Source: Deltaproteobacteria bacterium
GTDB lineage: Bacteria > Desulfobacterota > Desulfarculia > Adiutricales > Adiutricaceae
Assembly (NCBI GenBank): GCA_031281735.1
Contig: JAITEZ010000414.1
Span: 1-42,629 of the forward strand
Direction of reading: 5' to 3'
DNA: 42,629 nucleotides
The stretch's first letter is position 1; each line of letters begins with the position of its first letter. Of this stretch, positions 1 through 8,208 are shown piece by piece. Under the pieces are notes generated by a model that worked only from the letters and a program-made list of their open reading frames with translations, had not been told where the DNA came from and searched no databases. The position numbers were made by a program, and so were the translations under genes.

Positions 1-190
1 CGTACGGGGGGGCGCGGGGAGGCCGGCCCCGCCGGTTGAATGGCCCGCGGGGATTATGCTAAAGATCTCGCGGTGACGGGGCGCCCGCGCCCCATACCCC
101 GTCCCTGCGGTGCCGCGGAGGGGAGACGCCCGTCCCCGCGCCCTGTCCGGCGGGAGCCCCCCTCGCCTCCCCCCCGAAAGGATCCCCTCG

Positions 191-1861
191 ATGAAATGCG
201 CCCTGATCCAGCTCAACCCCAAGGTGGGGGACATCCGGGGGAACTCCCGCAAGGCCCTCGAGGCCGTCAGGGAGGCGGCGGGGAGAGGGGCGGAGCTGGC
301 CCTCCTCCCCGAGCTGAGCCTCGTCGGCTACCCGCCCCGGGATCTCCTCCTGTACCCCGCCTTCGTCCGGGAGGCCGAGGCGGAGGCGGCCCGGCTGGCC
401 CGGGAGCTGGGGAGCCTGGACGTCACGGCGGTGGCGGGATCGGTCGGCTTCAACCGCGGCAGGGGGAGGGCCCTCCAGAACCTCGCCCTAGTCATGGAGG
501 GCGGGGCCGTGAGGCATGCCTACGCGAAGAGGCTGCTCCCCACCTACGACGTCTTCGACGAGGCCCGGTACTTCGAGCCGGGCGAGGGGCCGCTGGTCTT
601 CGAGAGGGGGGGGGTGCGCTTCGCGGTGACTATCTGCGAGGACGTCTGGAACGACGAGGCCTTCTGGGCCTCCCCCCTCTACCGCCTGGACCCGCTGGAG
701 GGGCACCCCCCCTTCGACACGCTCCTGAACCTCTCGGCCTCGCCATTCTCCATCGGCAAGCAGGCGCTCCGGGAGGGCATGCTCTCGGCGCTGGCGGCCA
801 GGCGGGGGGTTGGGACGCTCTACTGCAACCAGGCGGGGGCCAACGACGAGCTCATCTTCGACGGCAGGAGCTCCTGCTTCGGGCCCGACGGGAGGCTCCT
901 GGCCCGGGCCGGGGGCTTCGCCGAGGACATCCTGGTGGTGGATCTCGAGTCCCCCGGGGGGGGGTGCGTCAGCGAGGACGACTTCTCCCCCGAGTCCGAG
1001 ACCTGGCGGGCCCTGGGGCTGGGGGTCAGGGACTACTGCGTCAAGAACGGCATCGGCTCGGCGGTGCTGGGCCTCTCGGGGGGCATCGACTCGGCCCTCA
1101 CCGCCGCCATCGCGGCTTCGGCCCTGGGGCCCGAGAACGTGCACGGCCTGGTAATGCCCGGCCCCTACTCCTCGGGGCACTCGGTCGCGGACGCGGTGGA
1201 GCTCGCGGGAAACCTCCGGCTGGGCCGCCTGGACCGCGTCTCCATCGCCCCCGCCATGGAGGCCTTCGGGGCCTCCCTCGCGCCGGTCTTCGGGGATCTG
1301 CCGCCCGACGCGGCGGAGGAGAACCTCCAGGCCCGGATCCGGGGGACGCTCCTCATGGGGGTGGCCAACAAGTTCGGGAGGATGCTCCTCACCACCGGCA
1401 ACAAGAGCGAGATCTCCGTGGGATACTGCACCATCTACGGCGACATGTGCGGGGCGCTGGCGGTGATAGGCGACCTGTACAAGACGGAGGTCTTCCGCCT
1501 CGCGCGGTGGATCAACCGCGGGGGCGTCGTCATACCCGAGAACACCATCCGCAAGCCCCCCTCGGCGGAGCTCCGGCCCGGCCAGACCGACCAGGACAGC
1601 CTCCCGCCCTACGACGAGCTGGACGCCATCCTCGAGGAGCTGCTGGAGCGCCGCAGGAGCCCCGGCGAGCTCGTCTCCGAGGGGCGCTTCCCGGGGCCCG
1701 TCGTCTCGCGGGTGGCCGGGCTCGTGAAGTCCGCGGAGTTCAAGAGGCGGCAGGCCGCCCCCGTGCTCAGGATAACCTCCCAGGCCTTCGGGGTGGGCTG
1801 GCGGATGCCCATCGCCTGCCAGTCCGTCTTCGCGCCCGGGCGCGGGACGGGGGGGGGCTGA
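191..1861 (+). CDS. nadE: Glutamine-dependent NAD(+) synthetase
   Basis: Cytoplasmic enzyme that amidates deamido-NAD to NAD, using ammonia released from glutamine; last step of NAD synthesis. About 556 residues, the usual length of the two-domain form. The N-terminal nitrilase-like glutaminase domain (about 1-260) shows the catalytic triad Glu41 (LPELS), Lys113 (YAKRLLP) and Cys149 (TICEDVW). The C-terminal synthetase domain has the PP-loop SGGIDSA near residue 296 and the TTGNKSE motif near 400. I chose the ATG at 191 because the family begins with a KCALIQLNP-like strand directly after it and GAAAGG lies just upstream; an in-frame ATG at 110 would add 27 low-complexity residues. The HD-GYP gene follows 67 nt downstream and may be co-transcribed. 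No upstream gene is visible in the window. Confidence 0.95.
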   Translation: MKCALIQLNPKVGDIRGNSRKALEAVREAAGRGAELALLPELSLVGYPPRDLLLYPAFVREAEAEAARLARELGSLDVTAVAGSVGFNRGRGRALQNLALVMEGGAVRHAYAKRLLPTYDVFDEARYFEPGEGPLVFERGGVRFAVTICEDVWNDEAFWASPLYRLDPLEGHPPFDTLLNLSASPFSIGKQALREGMLSALAARRGVGTLYCNQAGANDELIFDGRSSCFGPDGRLLARAGGFAEDILVVDLESPGGGCVSEDDFSPESETWRALGLGVRDYCVKNGIGSAVLGLSGGIDSALTAAIAASALGPENVHGLVMPGPYSSGHSVADAVELAGNLRLGRLDRVSIAPAMEAFGASLAPVFGDLPPDAAEENLQARIRGTLLMGVANKFGRMLLTTGNKSEISVGYCTIYGDMCGALAVIGDLYKTEVFRLARWINRGGVVIPENTIRKPPSAELRPGQTDQDSLPPYDELDAILEELLERRRSPGELVSEGRFPGPVVSRVAGLVKSAEFKRRQAAPVLRITSQAFGVGWRMPIACQSVFAPGRGTGGG

Positions 1862-1928
1862 GCCCCCCCGCCCTGCCCAGCCCGCTATCAGCCCGCCCCG
1901 CCCCGGCGGCGGAAGGTGAGGAGCGCAC

Positions 1929-3152
1929 ATGTACTCCGTTCAGGATGGACGCTTCCTGCTGGCGGGGCTCTCCCCGTTCGAGATCGGCTGCGCCGAGACG
2001 GTGCTGAAGGGGCTGGGGACTATCGAGATCGTCCATGACGCGGCGGGGCTGCTCAGGGCGCTCGCTGGGGGCAGGCGCCCGTCCCTGATAGTGATGGACG
2101 TGGAAAGGCCCGCCCTCGAACCCGCCGCCACCCTCCGCAGGATCTGGGAGGATCCGCTGAACAGGGACATCCCCGTGATCCAGGCCGTCAGCGGGCCGGA
2201 CAGCGCGGTGGAGTCCCCGTGCGCGCCCCCGGCCTGGGCCTGCCTGCTGGACAAGCCGGTCCGCGGCAAGCCCCTGATCGAGAAGGGCTGGGTGCTCATG
2301 AAGCTCGCGGACTACCGGAGGGAGGCCCGCGAGAGGGGCGAGAGCCTGGAGGGCGCCCGCCGGGAGCTCGAGAGGGCGGCTCTCAGGAACGCGCGCCTCG
2401 AGGGGGAGGTCGCCCGCCTGGAGGCCGCGCTCTCCCGGCGCGGCGGCGGGGAAGGCGGGGACTCAGCGGGCGCCGGGGCCTGCGGGGCGGCGGCCGGCGG
2501 CGCGGACCGCATAGCCCGGCTCCAGGGCACCCTCCTCTCCGCGGTCACGAGCCTCGTTGAGTTCCGGGACGACGTGACGGGCGGGCATGTGACCCGCACC
2601 ATGCGCTGGCTCGAGATACTCCTGGAGGGCCTGGATGCGGAGGGCATCTACGCCCGGGAGACACGGGGCTGGGACCGCGAGACCCTCCTCCAGTCATCTA
2701 AGCTCCACGACGTGGGGAAGATAGCCATCAGCGACGCTATCCTCAAGAAGCCCGCCCGCCTCACCCCGGAGGAGTTCGAGGAGATGAAGGCCCACGCGGC
2801 CATCGGCGGGGAGATCATAGACTCCATCAGGGCGGGCCTGCCCGCGTCCGGCGCGGCCTTCATGGGCCACGCACGGCTCCTCGCCGTCGGGCACCACGAG
2901 AAATGGGACGGCACGGGCTACCCGGCCGGGCTCGCGGGAGAGGCGATCCCCCTCCAGGGGAGGCTCATGGCCGTCTCCGACGTATACGACGCGCTCGTGT
3001 CCAGGAGGCCCTACAAGGAGCCCATGAGCCACGCGGAGGCGTCCGGGATCATCGTCAGGGGGGCGGGCACCCACTTCGACCCCGCGATCGCCGGCGTGTT
3101 CTCCCGGCTCTCGGGGGAGTTCGCGGCGAGCCTCAGGCGGCTCACGGGGTGA
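1929..3152 (+). CDS. Receiver-like HD-GYP domain protein (c-di-GMP phosphodiesterase type)
   Basis: 407 residues. The N-terminal 120 or so look like a divergent response-regulator receiver, with a possible phospho-acceptor Asp57 (LIVMDVE) and a LLDKPVRG segment near 110 in the place of the conserved Lys. A charged helical stretch (about 130-180) probably forms a coiled coil. The C-terminal HD-GYP domain has the metal-binding HD pair in LHDVGK (His260-Asp261), then HHEKWDGTGYP at 322-332, the signature that names the family. Known HD-GYP proteins hydrolyse cyclic di-GMP. The start has a good ribosome site (AAGGTGAGGAG) 6-7 nt upstream. Together with the GGDEF protein at 24.6-25.9 kb, this window encodes one putative maker and one putative degrader of c-di-GMP. 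No cognate histidine kinase is adjacent. Confidence 0.9.
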   Translation: MYSVQDGRFLLAGLSPFEIGCAETVLKGLGTIEIVHDAAGLLRALAGGRRPSLIVMDVERPALEPAATLRRIWEDPLNRDIPVIQAVSGPDSAVESPCAPPAWACLLDKPVRGKPLIEKGWVLMKLADYRREARERGESLEGARRELERAALRNARLEGEVARLEAALSRRGGGEGGDSAGAGACGAAAGGADRIARLQGTLLSAVTSLVEFRDDVTGGHVTRTMRWLEILLEGLDAEGIYARETRGWDRETLLQSSKLHDVGKIAISDAILKKPARLTPEEFEEMKAHAAIGGEIIDSIRAGLPASGAAFMGHARLLAVGHHEKWDGTGYPAGLAGEAIPLQGRLMAVSDVYDALVSRRPYKEPMSHAEASGIIVRGAGTHFDPAIAGVFSRLSGEFAASLRRLTG

Positions 3153-3263
3153 GGCGGAGCGAAGAGCCCCCCCGCCCCCAGCCCGAGGGCGGGCTCCAGG
3201 CGGGCCTCCGCGAGGCGTGACGCGGGGCGGTCAGCGTGTCTCGGGAAGGCGGGCGCCCCCCGC

Positions 3264-3290
3264 GGCGCCCCGGCTGGCGGCCGGGGCGCC
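3264..3290. terminator. GC-rich hairpin between convergent genes
   Basis: A perfect 11-bp stem (GGCGCCCCGGC with its complement) around a 5-nt loop TGGCG sits between the convergent HD-GYP and binding-protein genes. There is no T-run, so termination in both directions is inferred from position and stem strength. Confidence 0.45.
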
Positions 3291-3300
3291 GGGCGGGCCC

Positions 3301-4446
3301 CTACAGCCTGTAGACGGGCTCCCCCGCCGTGGCGCTCCCGCTGGAGGCGGCACTGTCCCCGTCCGAGAAGGGGATGCCGTCGAACTGCATGTCCACGATG
3401 TCGACCGGTTTGAGCTTCCCCTTGGGCAGGGCGCCGGTGTCCTCCAGATCCTCCAGCCAGGGGGCCGCCAGCTCGGGTGCCAGGCTGGGCACCTCGGCGT
3501 AGTAGTGGTTGGCGGAGACCGGGACGCCTATGGCCTCCTGGGTCCAGAGGCGCGCCTGCTCGGGGTTCTCGTTGATGAACCTCTGGCCGCGGATCATGGC
3601 GCGGGCGAAGGCCTTGACGGTCTCCGGGTTCCTGGCGATGAAGTCCTCGGTGAAGAAGTAGTAGGTGAGCCCCGCCGATTCTGGCGGCAGCCTGGCCTCC
3701 AGGGTGTCGGCCACCTTCCTCTGGCCCGCGTCGATCATGCCCTTGAAGAAGGGGGGGTGCACTCCGCCCACGTCGGTGAGGCCCTGGGACAGCGCCTGGA
3801 TGGCCTGCACGTCGGGCATGGTGACCCATTCTATCTTGTCGCGGGGGACACCGTGGGCGTCCAGGATCTTGTTGGCGAGGAAGTCGTTGCAGGAGTTGGA
3901 GTTGATGAGGGAGAACTTTATCCTGCCGGGAAGCGAGTTGAGGTCGGAGAAGCTGTGGACGCCGGGGTGCTTCTCGGGGTTCACGAACCACCACATGTGC
4001 CGGAACTCGGGGGGGAGATCCTCCGCGGGCTCGCGGCCGGCCCGGGCCACGCCCCTGATCTTCCCGCCGCCGTTGATCACCATGGCCGCGGCGTTGGGGT
4101 GGAGGCTCGTGACGTCGTTGGTGCCGTTCAGCAGGGACGGCACCTGCTGGGGGGCCTGGAGCTCGCCGGTGAAGACCAGCTCTATGCCCTCCTCGCGGAA
4201 GTAGCCGAGCTTGTCGGTGATGAGCCAGGGGGCGAGCGAGCAGTCGCGCCGCGTGAACGTCTTGACCACGCGGAGCGGCGGCCCGTCCCCCCGCGCCGTG
4301 CCGGCGGGCGGCGGCCCCGACGAGGCGAGAAGGGCGGCGGTGGGCGTGGCATCCCTGGTGCGGCCGCGGAAGGCCCCGAAGGCGATGACGGCGAGGGCGG
4401 CCGTCACGATGATTGCGGTCACCTTGGTCTTCTTGGTTGTGGCCAT
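3301..4446 (-). CDS. ABC transporter substrate-binding protein, nitrate/sulfonate/NMT1-like
   Basis: 381 residues. An N-terminal Lys-rich start followed by a hydrophobic helix (about 9-26) gives an export signal or membrane anchor; there is no lipobox cysteine. The mature part matches the SsuA/ThiY/NMT1 class: APWLITDKLGYFREEGI near residue 75 is the typical first strand-helix, followed by PSLLNGTNDV and NSNSCNDFLANKIL. Such proteins capture small anions or amine-type nutrients (nitrate, sulfonates, thiamine precursors) in the periplasm; the ligand cannot be read from sequence. The C-terminus ends in a Ser/Ala-rich tail. The ATG at 4446 has a strong ribosome site (AAAGGAGAA). No permease or ATPase gene is adjacent, so it is an orphan component here. 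Confidence 0.85.
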   Translation of the reverse strand: MATTKKTKVTAIIVTAALAVIAFGAFRGRTRDATPTAALLASSGPPPAGTARGDGPPLRVVKTFTRRDCSLAPWLITDKLGYFREEGIELVFTGELQAPQQVPSLLNGTNDVTSLHPNAAAMVINGGGKIRGVARAGREPAEDLPPEFRHMWWFVNPEKHPGVHSFSDLNSLPGRIKFSLINSNSCNDFLANKILDAHGVPRDKIEWVTMPDVQAIQALSQGLTDVGGVHPPFFKGMIDAGQRKVADTLEARLPPESAGLTYYFFTEDFIARNPETVKAFARAMIRGQRFINENPEQARLWTQEAIGVPVSANHYYAEVPSLAPELAAPWLEDLEDTGALPKGKLKPVDIVDMQFDGIPFSDGDSAASSGSATAGEPVYRL

Positions 4447-4612
4447 GCTGGCGTTTCTCCTTTGGTTGAGGATGGGGGGCGTGGCGGCCGGGCGGTCCGG
4501 CCGGATCCTGAGGCGAGGCGGGGACTGTCCGCCCTCGTGCGCGCAAGGGCGCCGGGGCCGCGCCGCGCATGTCGGCGGGGAGCGGTGATCTTTCCGGCCC
4601 GCCGCGGCTGCG

Positions 4613-4682
4613 CGGTCGCGGTTCGCGCGGAGGCGCGGTCGCCCTGCCGCGCGGAGGCGCGGTCGCGGTTCGCGCGGAGGCG
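4613..4682 (+). repeat. Three tandem copies of a 23-24 bp unit
   Basis: Units at 4613-4635, 4636-4659 and 4660-4682. The first and third are identical over 23 bp (beginning CGGTCGCGGTTCG and ending GAGGCG); the middle copy differs in its centre. It lies in the gene-free DNA upstream of the orphan binding-protein gene. Confidence 0.9.
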
Positions 4683-4740
4683 CGCCCTCGGGGTGGCGAG
4701 GGCGCGGGGCCGCGCGGCCGCGTCATTCCCGCCGGGTTTC

Positions 4741-4756
4741 TTGCCGCCGGCGGCAA
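4741..4756. repeat. Perfect 16-bp GC palindrome
   Basis: TTGCCGCCGGCGGCAA is a perfect palindrome. It follows GTCATTCCCGCCGGG, which resembles the ATTCCCGC-type arms of dispersed palindromic repeats known from other bacteria. No gene is nearby on either side. Confidence 0.7.
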
Positions 4757-5221
4757 TGATCCCGTGCCCTGGCGGCGGGCGCCCCGGCGCTAATCTGCAT
4801 GCGGGGGCCGACGCGCTTGACGCGCGCGCGTGCCGCGGGGGATGAGTGCCGCCTGGTCCCCGGGGCCGCCGCGCGGGGTGCGCGGCGCACGGGTTTGCAG
4901 GCGCGGCGCGCCACGGGGGCGGCGCCGTCGCCGGGCGGATCCCGCGCGCTTGTTGGAGGGATCACGCGCCTGGCGCGGCGGCGTCATTGGCTCTGGAGGC
5001 GGCGGGGTATCGCCGCTGTCTTCAGTCTGCGGTGCCGCTGGGGGGGCAGGCGCCGGGGGTCAGTCGCAGGGGCGACAGCGGCCGGTGGCCGCGCCGTCCC
5101 TGCCCGACGGGCCCCCTGCGGGGAGGGGCTTGCTGGTGGCGGGGAAGAGTGACATGCGGGGTTACACCCTCGAGGTGATCGCGGGGCGGATGGCCGGGAC
5201 GGCCGATACGGGGAGACAGGA

Positions 5222-5250
5222 AAGGCCGGGACGGCTGGCGTCCCGGCCTT
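5222..5250. repeat. Perfect 12-bp stem hairpin
   Basis: AAGGCCGGGACG (5222-5233) pairs perfectly with CGTCCCGGCCTT (5239-5250) around GCTGG. It is terminator-like in stem strength but lacks a T-run, and no gene ends nearby, so it may instead be a palindromic repeat or part of an untranslated transcript. Confidence 0.75.
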
Positions 5251-5401
5251 CAGCTTCCTGATCGGCTCCGGGGGGGGGGGAGTCCGCGCTTTCCCGGAAC
5301 TGGCCGGGACGGCGCCGGCGGGGCCTCCTGGAGCCCCACGCAGGAGAGATTAGCACGGGCGATCGCGGGATGCAACGTTTTCCGGGGTGAATCCGGGCGA
5401 T

Positions 5402-5439
5402 GTAAATATTTACCTTCAGATAATCCGGTAAACATTTAT
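5402..5439. promoter_or_regulatory. Operator-like AT palindrome and half-copy
   Basis: GTAAATATTTAC (5402-5413) is a perfect 12-bp palindrome; GTAAACATTTAT (5428-5439) is an imperfect second copy 26 nt further on. Paired palindromes of this kind are often repressor sites, but no gene starts nearby, so function is not supported beyond the pattern. Confidence 0.3.
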
Positions 5440-6649
5440 CATGCCGGCAATCAGTCCGTCACGCCGGGAGACCCGGCGGCCGCCGCGCGCTTCCGCGGGC
5501 GGACTGGGGCGCCGCCCGCGGGGAGGCGGACAGGGAGGCGCGCCGTCCCGCGCCCACCCGCCCCCCGCGCTCTGCAGGGCCCCGGCGGCGGGTCCTGCCG
5601 CTGCCGGGGCGGGCGCCGCGCGCGTCCCGTCCCGGATAAGGCCATGATTGCGCCATGGTTGCGTCCTGGCTGCGCAGGCGTCCCCGATTGCGGTGCCGGC
5701 TGTCACCGTACCGTCAATCCGGTTTTCTATTTGCAGTAATAACAACTGCTATGAGGGCCACAAGCATTCCTGCCCTGCAGGCGCCTGCCCTGTCCCTGAC
5801 GGCGGCAAGCCGCCGTGTCAATTGCAGTTGCCATAGCTGGATCCTGATCCGGCACGGGGCGGGTCATCCTCGCGGCTTGCCCCGGCGCGGCGTTTCCCGC
5901 CCCCGAGGTGTTCCGTGACCTCGGCCGGCTCATGCCTGGCACCGGCGGTCAGGCCGCGCGGCATTTTCCGCGGCGGCCCTGGAAAGTCCCGCCCATGCGG
6001 CCCGCCCCCCCCGGCGCGGGGCTGCCCATGCGGGACTTGGGCCTCGCCAGGGCTTCCGGGAGATCATCGGAGTCTCCCGGCGGGGTCAGCCATAAGGGGA
6101 TGGCGCCCGGGGCAGGGGAGCCGTCCCCGGCCATGACCTTGTCCCCGCCTCGCCTTCGGGGCGGCACCCGCCCGGTATCTGCCCGGGCGCGGGACAGCTC
6201 CCCCCCCAGCCCGCCGTGTGACGGGGCGCCCTGATCATATATCGATTCCTTTTTATCGTATGTCACGGCTCCTTTTCATGCCTGGCCTCCCGGCCCGCCG
6301 GGCCGGTGTCCGGCGCCGGCCAGCAGGGGGCTTGACGGCCCCTGGCCCGGGACGCGGGGGCGCCCGGCCCCCCGCCGGCGGCATGCCGCGTCCCGACCCG
6401 CCGCTTCCTCCGGGCGGGCCGCCCGCGCCCCGGAAACGCCGGGGCGCGGGGCGGCAGGCGGGCCCCGGCCATGCCCCCGGGCTCCGGGCGGGGTCTGGCG
6501 TAGGCGCGCCCGGGACGGGCGGCGGCGCGGAGGCGGGAGCCTTCCGCGGGCCTGGCGGCTGGGATCCCCCGGCCGACGCCCCGCTTCCGCGGGCAGGCAT
6601 GCCTTTCGCGGCCCCGGCGCGCGGAGGAGCCTCCCCGGGGGGGGCCCGC

Positions 6650-7219
6650 CTACCCCTCGTACTCGAGTATCGCGGCCGCCCGGGCCCCCCAGGCGCGGGT
6701 CTTCGTGACGGAGAACGAACCCGTGTCCAGGGACGGGAGGGCCTTCAGGGTGGCGGGGGCCATCTCCCAGACCAGCAGCGCCCCGGGCGCCGCCAGGCCC
6801 AGGCCGGGGGCCTCCCTCAGGAACTCCAGGGGCGCCTCCCTCTCCGCGTAGGGGGGATCGAGCAGCATCAGGTCGAAGGGCGCGTGGCGCCCCAGGGCCG
6901 GGAAGCCCTCTGGGAAGGAGAGTTCCGCCACGCTGACCGCGAAACCCTCCCCGAAGCGGGAGGCGTTCCTGCGGAGCGTCCTGAGCACCTCCGGGTCGCG
7001 GTCGCAGAGGAGCACCGAGGCGGCCCCGCGGCTGGCGGCCTCGAGCCCCATGGCGCCGCTCCCGGCGTAGAGATCGAGCGTCCTGGCGCCGGGGATCCTG
7101 CCGGCTATCATGGAGAAGAGCGCCTCCCGCACCATCGCCGCCGTGGGGCGCGCGGTCGCGGGGGGCGGGCTCTCGAGCTTCAGGCCCCTCTTCAACCCCG
7201 CTATGATGGACAGCGCCAT
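6650..7219 (-). CDS. rsmD: 16S rRNA (guanine(966)-N2)-methyltransferase RsmD
   Basis: 189 residues, the normal length for this family. RsmD transfers a methyl group from S-adenosylmethionine to G966 of 16S rRNA in the small subunit. The SAM-binding motif LDLYAGSGAMGLEA is at about residues 48-61, and the catalytic motif DLMLLDPPY lies near 116-124. The N-terminal segment with ARPT..MVREALFSMI is typical of RsmD. The ATG at 7219 is 48 nt downstream of the preceding gene's stop, so this is probably the last gene of the long minus-strand operon. No terminator with a T-run is evident after it. Confidence 0.93.
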   Translation of the reverse strand: MALSIIAGLKRGLKLESPPPATARPTAAMVREALFSMIAGRIPGARTLDLYAGSGAMGLEAASRGAASVLLCDRDPEVLRTLRRNASRFGEGFAVSVAELSFPEGFPALGRHAPFDLMLLDPPYAEREAPLEFLREAPGLGLAAPGALLVWEMAPATLKALPSLDTGSFSVTKTRAWGARAAAILEYEG

Positions 7220-7267
7220 GAAGCCTCGCCTCCGGCGATCCGCGGCCCGGCGGGCCCCCCCGCCCGC

Positions 7268-8206
7268 CTACTGCTCCCAGTCCCAGAGGGCCCGGGCCGC
7301 GCCCAGGGCCGTCATGACCTCCCTGGGCAGGTCGAGGGCCAGGGGCAGGCACTTCCTGTCCCGGCCGGCGTAGAGGGCGAGCGTGGCCCCCTGGCGGCTG
7401 AGGAGGATGTCGCCGGGGCGCAGATCCCTGCCCGCCGGGCGGTTGCCGGGGAGCCGGTACCTCCCGGAGAGGCAGGCCCCGCGGTCCGCGAGCATGCCGT
7501 CGGCCTCGGCCCAGAAGGCCCTGGCGGCGCGGCCCGGCTCCGGGAAGATGTCCTTCGCCGCGAGCCTCTTGCCGGTGACGAGGCTGTAGTTCTCGAAGGA
7601 GTACGCCACCGTGCCGGGCTCGTGGCGGTTCCGGCGGAAGTTACCGATGAAGCGGTCCACCCGGAAGATCGAGAGGGTCCAGGACGCGGACTTGTGGATG
7701 TAGAAGCGGCTCTCCATGCTCACCGGCAGGCAGAGCCCCCCGCAACCCTCGAGGAGGTCGTTGCAGGAGAGCTTGAGGGCGCGGGTGCGCGCCTCCCGGA
7801 ACCTCCGGGCCGCCTCCTCGGCGAGTTCGGCGTCCAGGGCGGGGCTCCCGGTGTTCTCCGGGTACTCGAGGGAGATGAAGATCAGATCCGAGGGGCAGGC
7901 CGGGCTCGCGAGCTGGTGCTCCAGGATGTTGCGGCGGATGTACGGCGGCGCCTCGGAGAGGGGCTTCCCGTCGTCGGTGCAGGTGGAGCCCTCGCAGACA
8001 CCAGGCCAGCCGCCCAGCCATTCCGAGGAGATCCAGCCCCGGGCCGGGGAGGGGCCGGCGAGGGGGAGGGCCCACGCGAGCGCGAGCGCCCAGAGGAGGT
8101 CCCGCGCTCGCGGGGCCCGGCGGGCCCGGCGGGCCGGGGGGGCCGCCGCGCCCCCGCCGCCCGGCCCGCGTTCCGGCCCGGCGGGCCGTGGCCGGGCCGC
8201 GGGCAC
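7268..8206 (-). CDS. Secreted DUF3298/DUF4163-like protein
   Basis: About 312 residues if translation begins at the GTG at 8206, which has GGAAGG nine bases upstream and lies 2 nt after the waaA stop. The N-terminus is Arg/Pro/Gly-rich, followed by a hydrophobic stretch (LLWALALAWALPLAG), so it looks exported. The mature part has paired cysteines (CEGSTC, CNDLLEGCGGLC). The stretch ENYSLVTGKRLAAKDIF matches the conserved core of DUF3298/RsiV-type extracellular domains. These domains are known in cell-envelope proteins, some binding lysozyme or peptidoglycan; the role here is unknown. Its place between waaA and rsmD suggests co-transcription. The true start could be the TTG overlapping the waaA stop. 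Confidence 0.7.
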   Translation of the reverse strand: MPAARPRPAGPERGPGGGGAAAPPARRARRAPRARDLLWALALAWALPLAGPSPARGWISSEWLGGWPGVCEGSTCTDDGKPLSEAPPYIRRNILEHQLASPACPSDLIFISLEYPENTGSPALDAELAEEAARRFREARTRALKLSCNDLLEGCGGLCLPVSMESRFYIHKSASWTLSIFRVDRFIGNFRRNRHEPGTVAYSFENYSLVTGKRLAAKDIFPEPGRAARAFWAEADGMLADRGACLSGRYRLPGNRPAGRDLRPGDILLSRQGATLALYAGRDRKCLPLALDLPREVMTALGAARALWDWEQ

Positions 8207-8208
8207 TG

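Larger units (their letters stand above)
4447..6649. other. 2.2-kb gene-free region
   Basis: I see no convincing gene on either strand; the open frames here are GC-driven Arg/Gly/Pro/Ala-rich reading frames. It contains a 23-bp tandem repeat, several perfect GC palindromes (for example ACGGCGGC AA GCCGCCGT at 5799-5816), a 12-bp hairpin at 5222-5250 and a small AT-rich patch at 5400-5440. These are listed separately where distinct. Confidence 0.7.

Noticed and set aside
488-1930. Long minus-strand frame opposite nadE
   Set aside because: GC-rich codon shadow of a clear gene; residues are Gly/Pro/Arg/Ala-dominated with no domain.
3011-4756. 581-residue minus frame spanning the HD-GYP end and the binding protein
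   Set aside because: Arg/Pro/Gly-rich shadow; the other minus frame encodes the binding protein with ribosome site and signal sequence.
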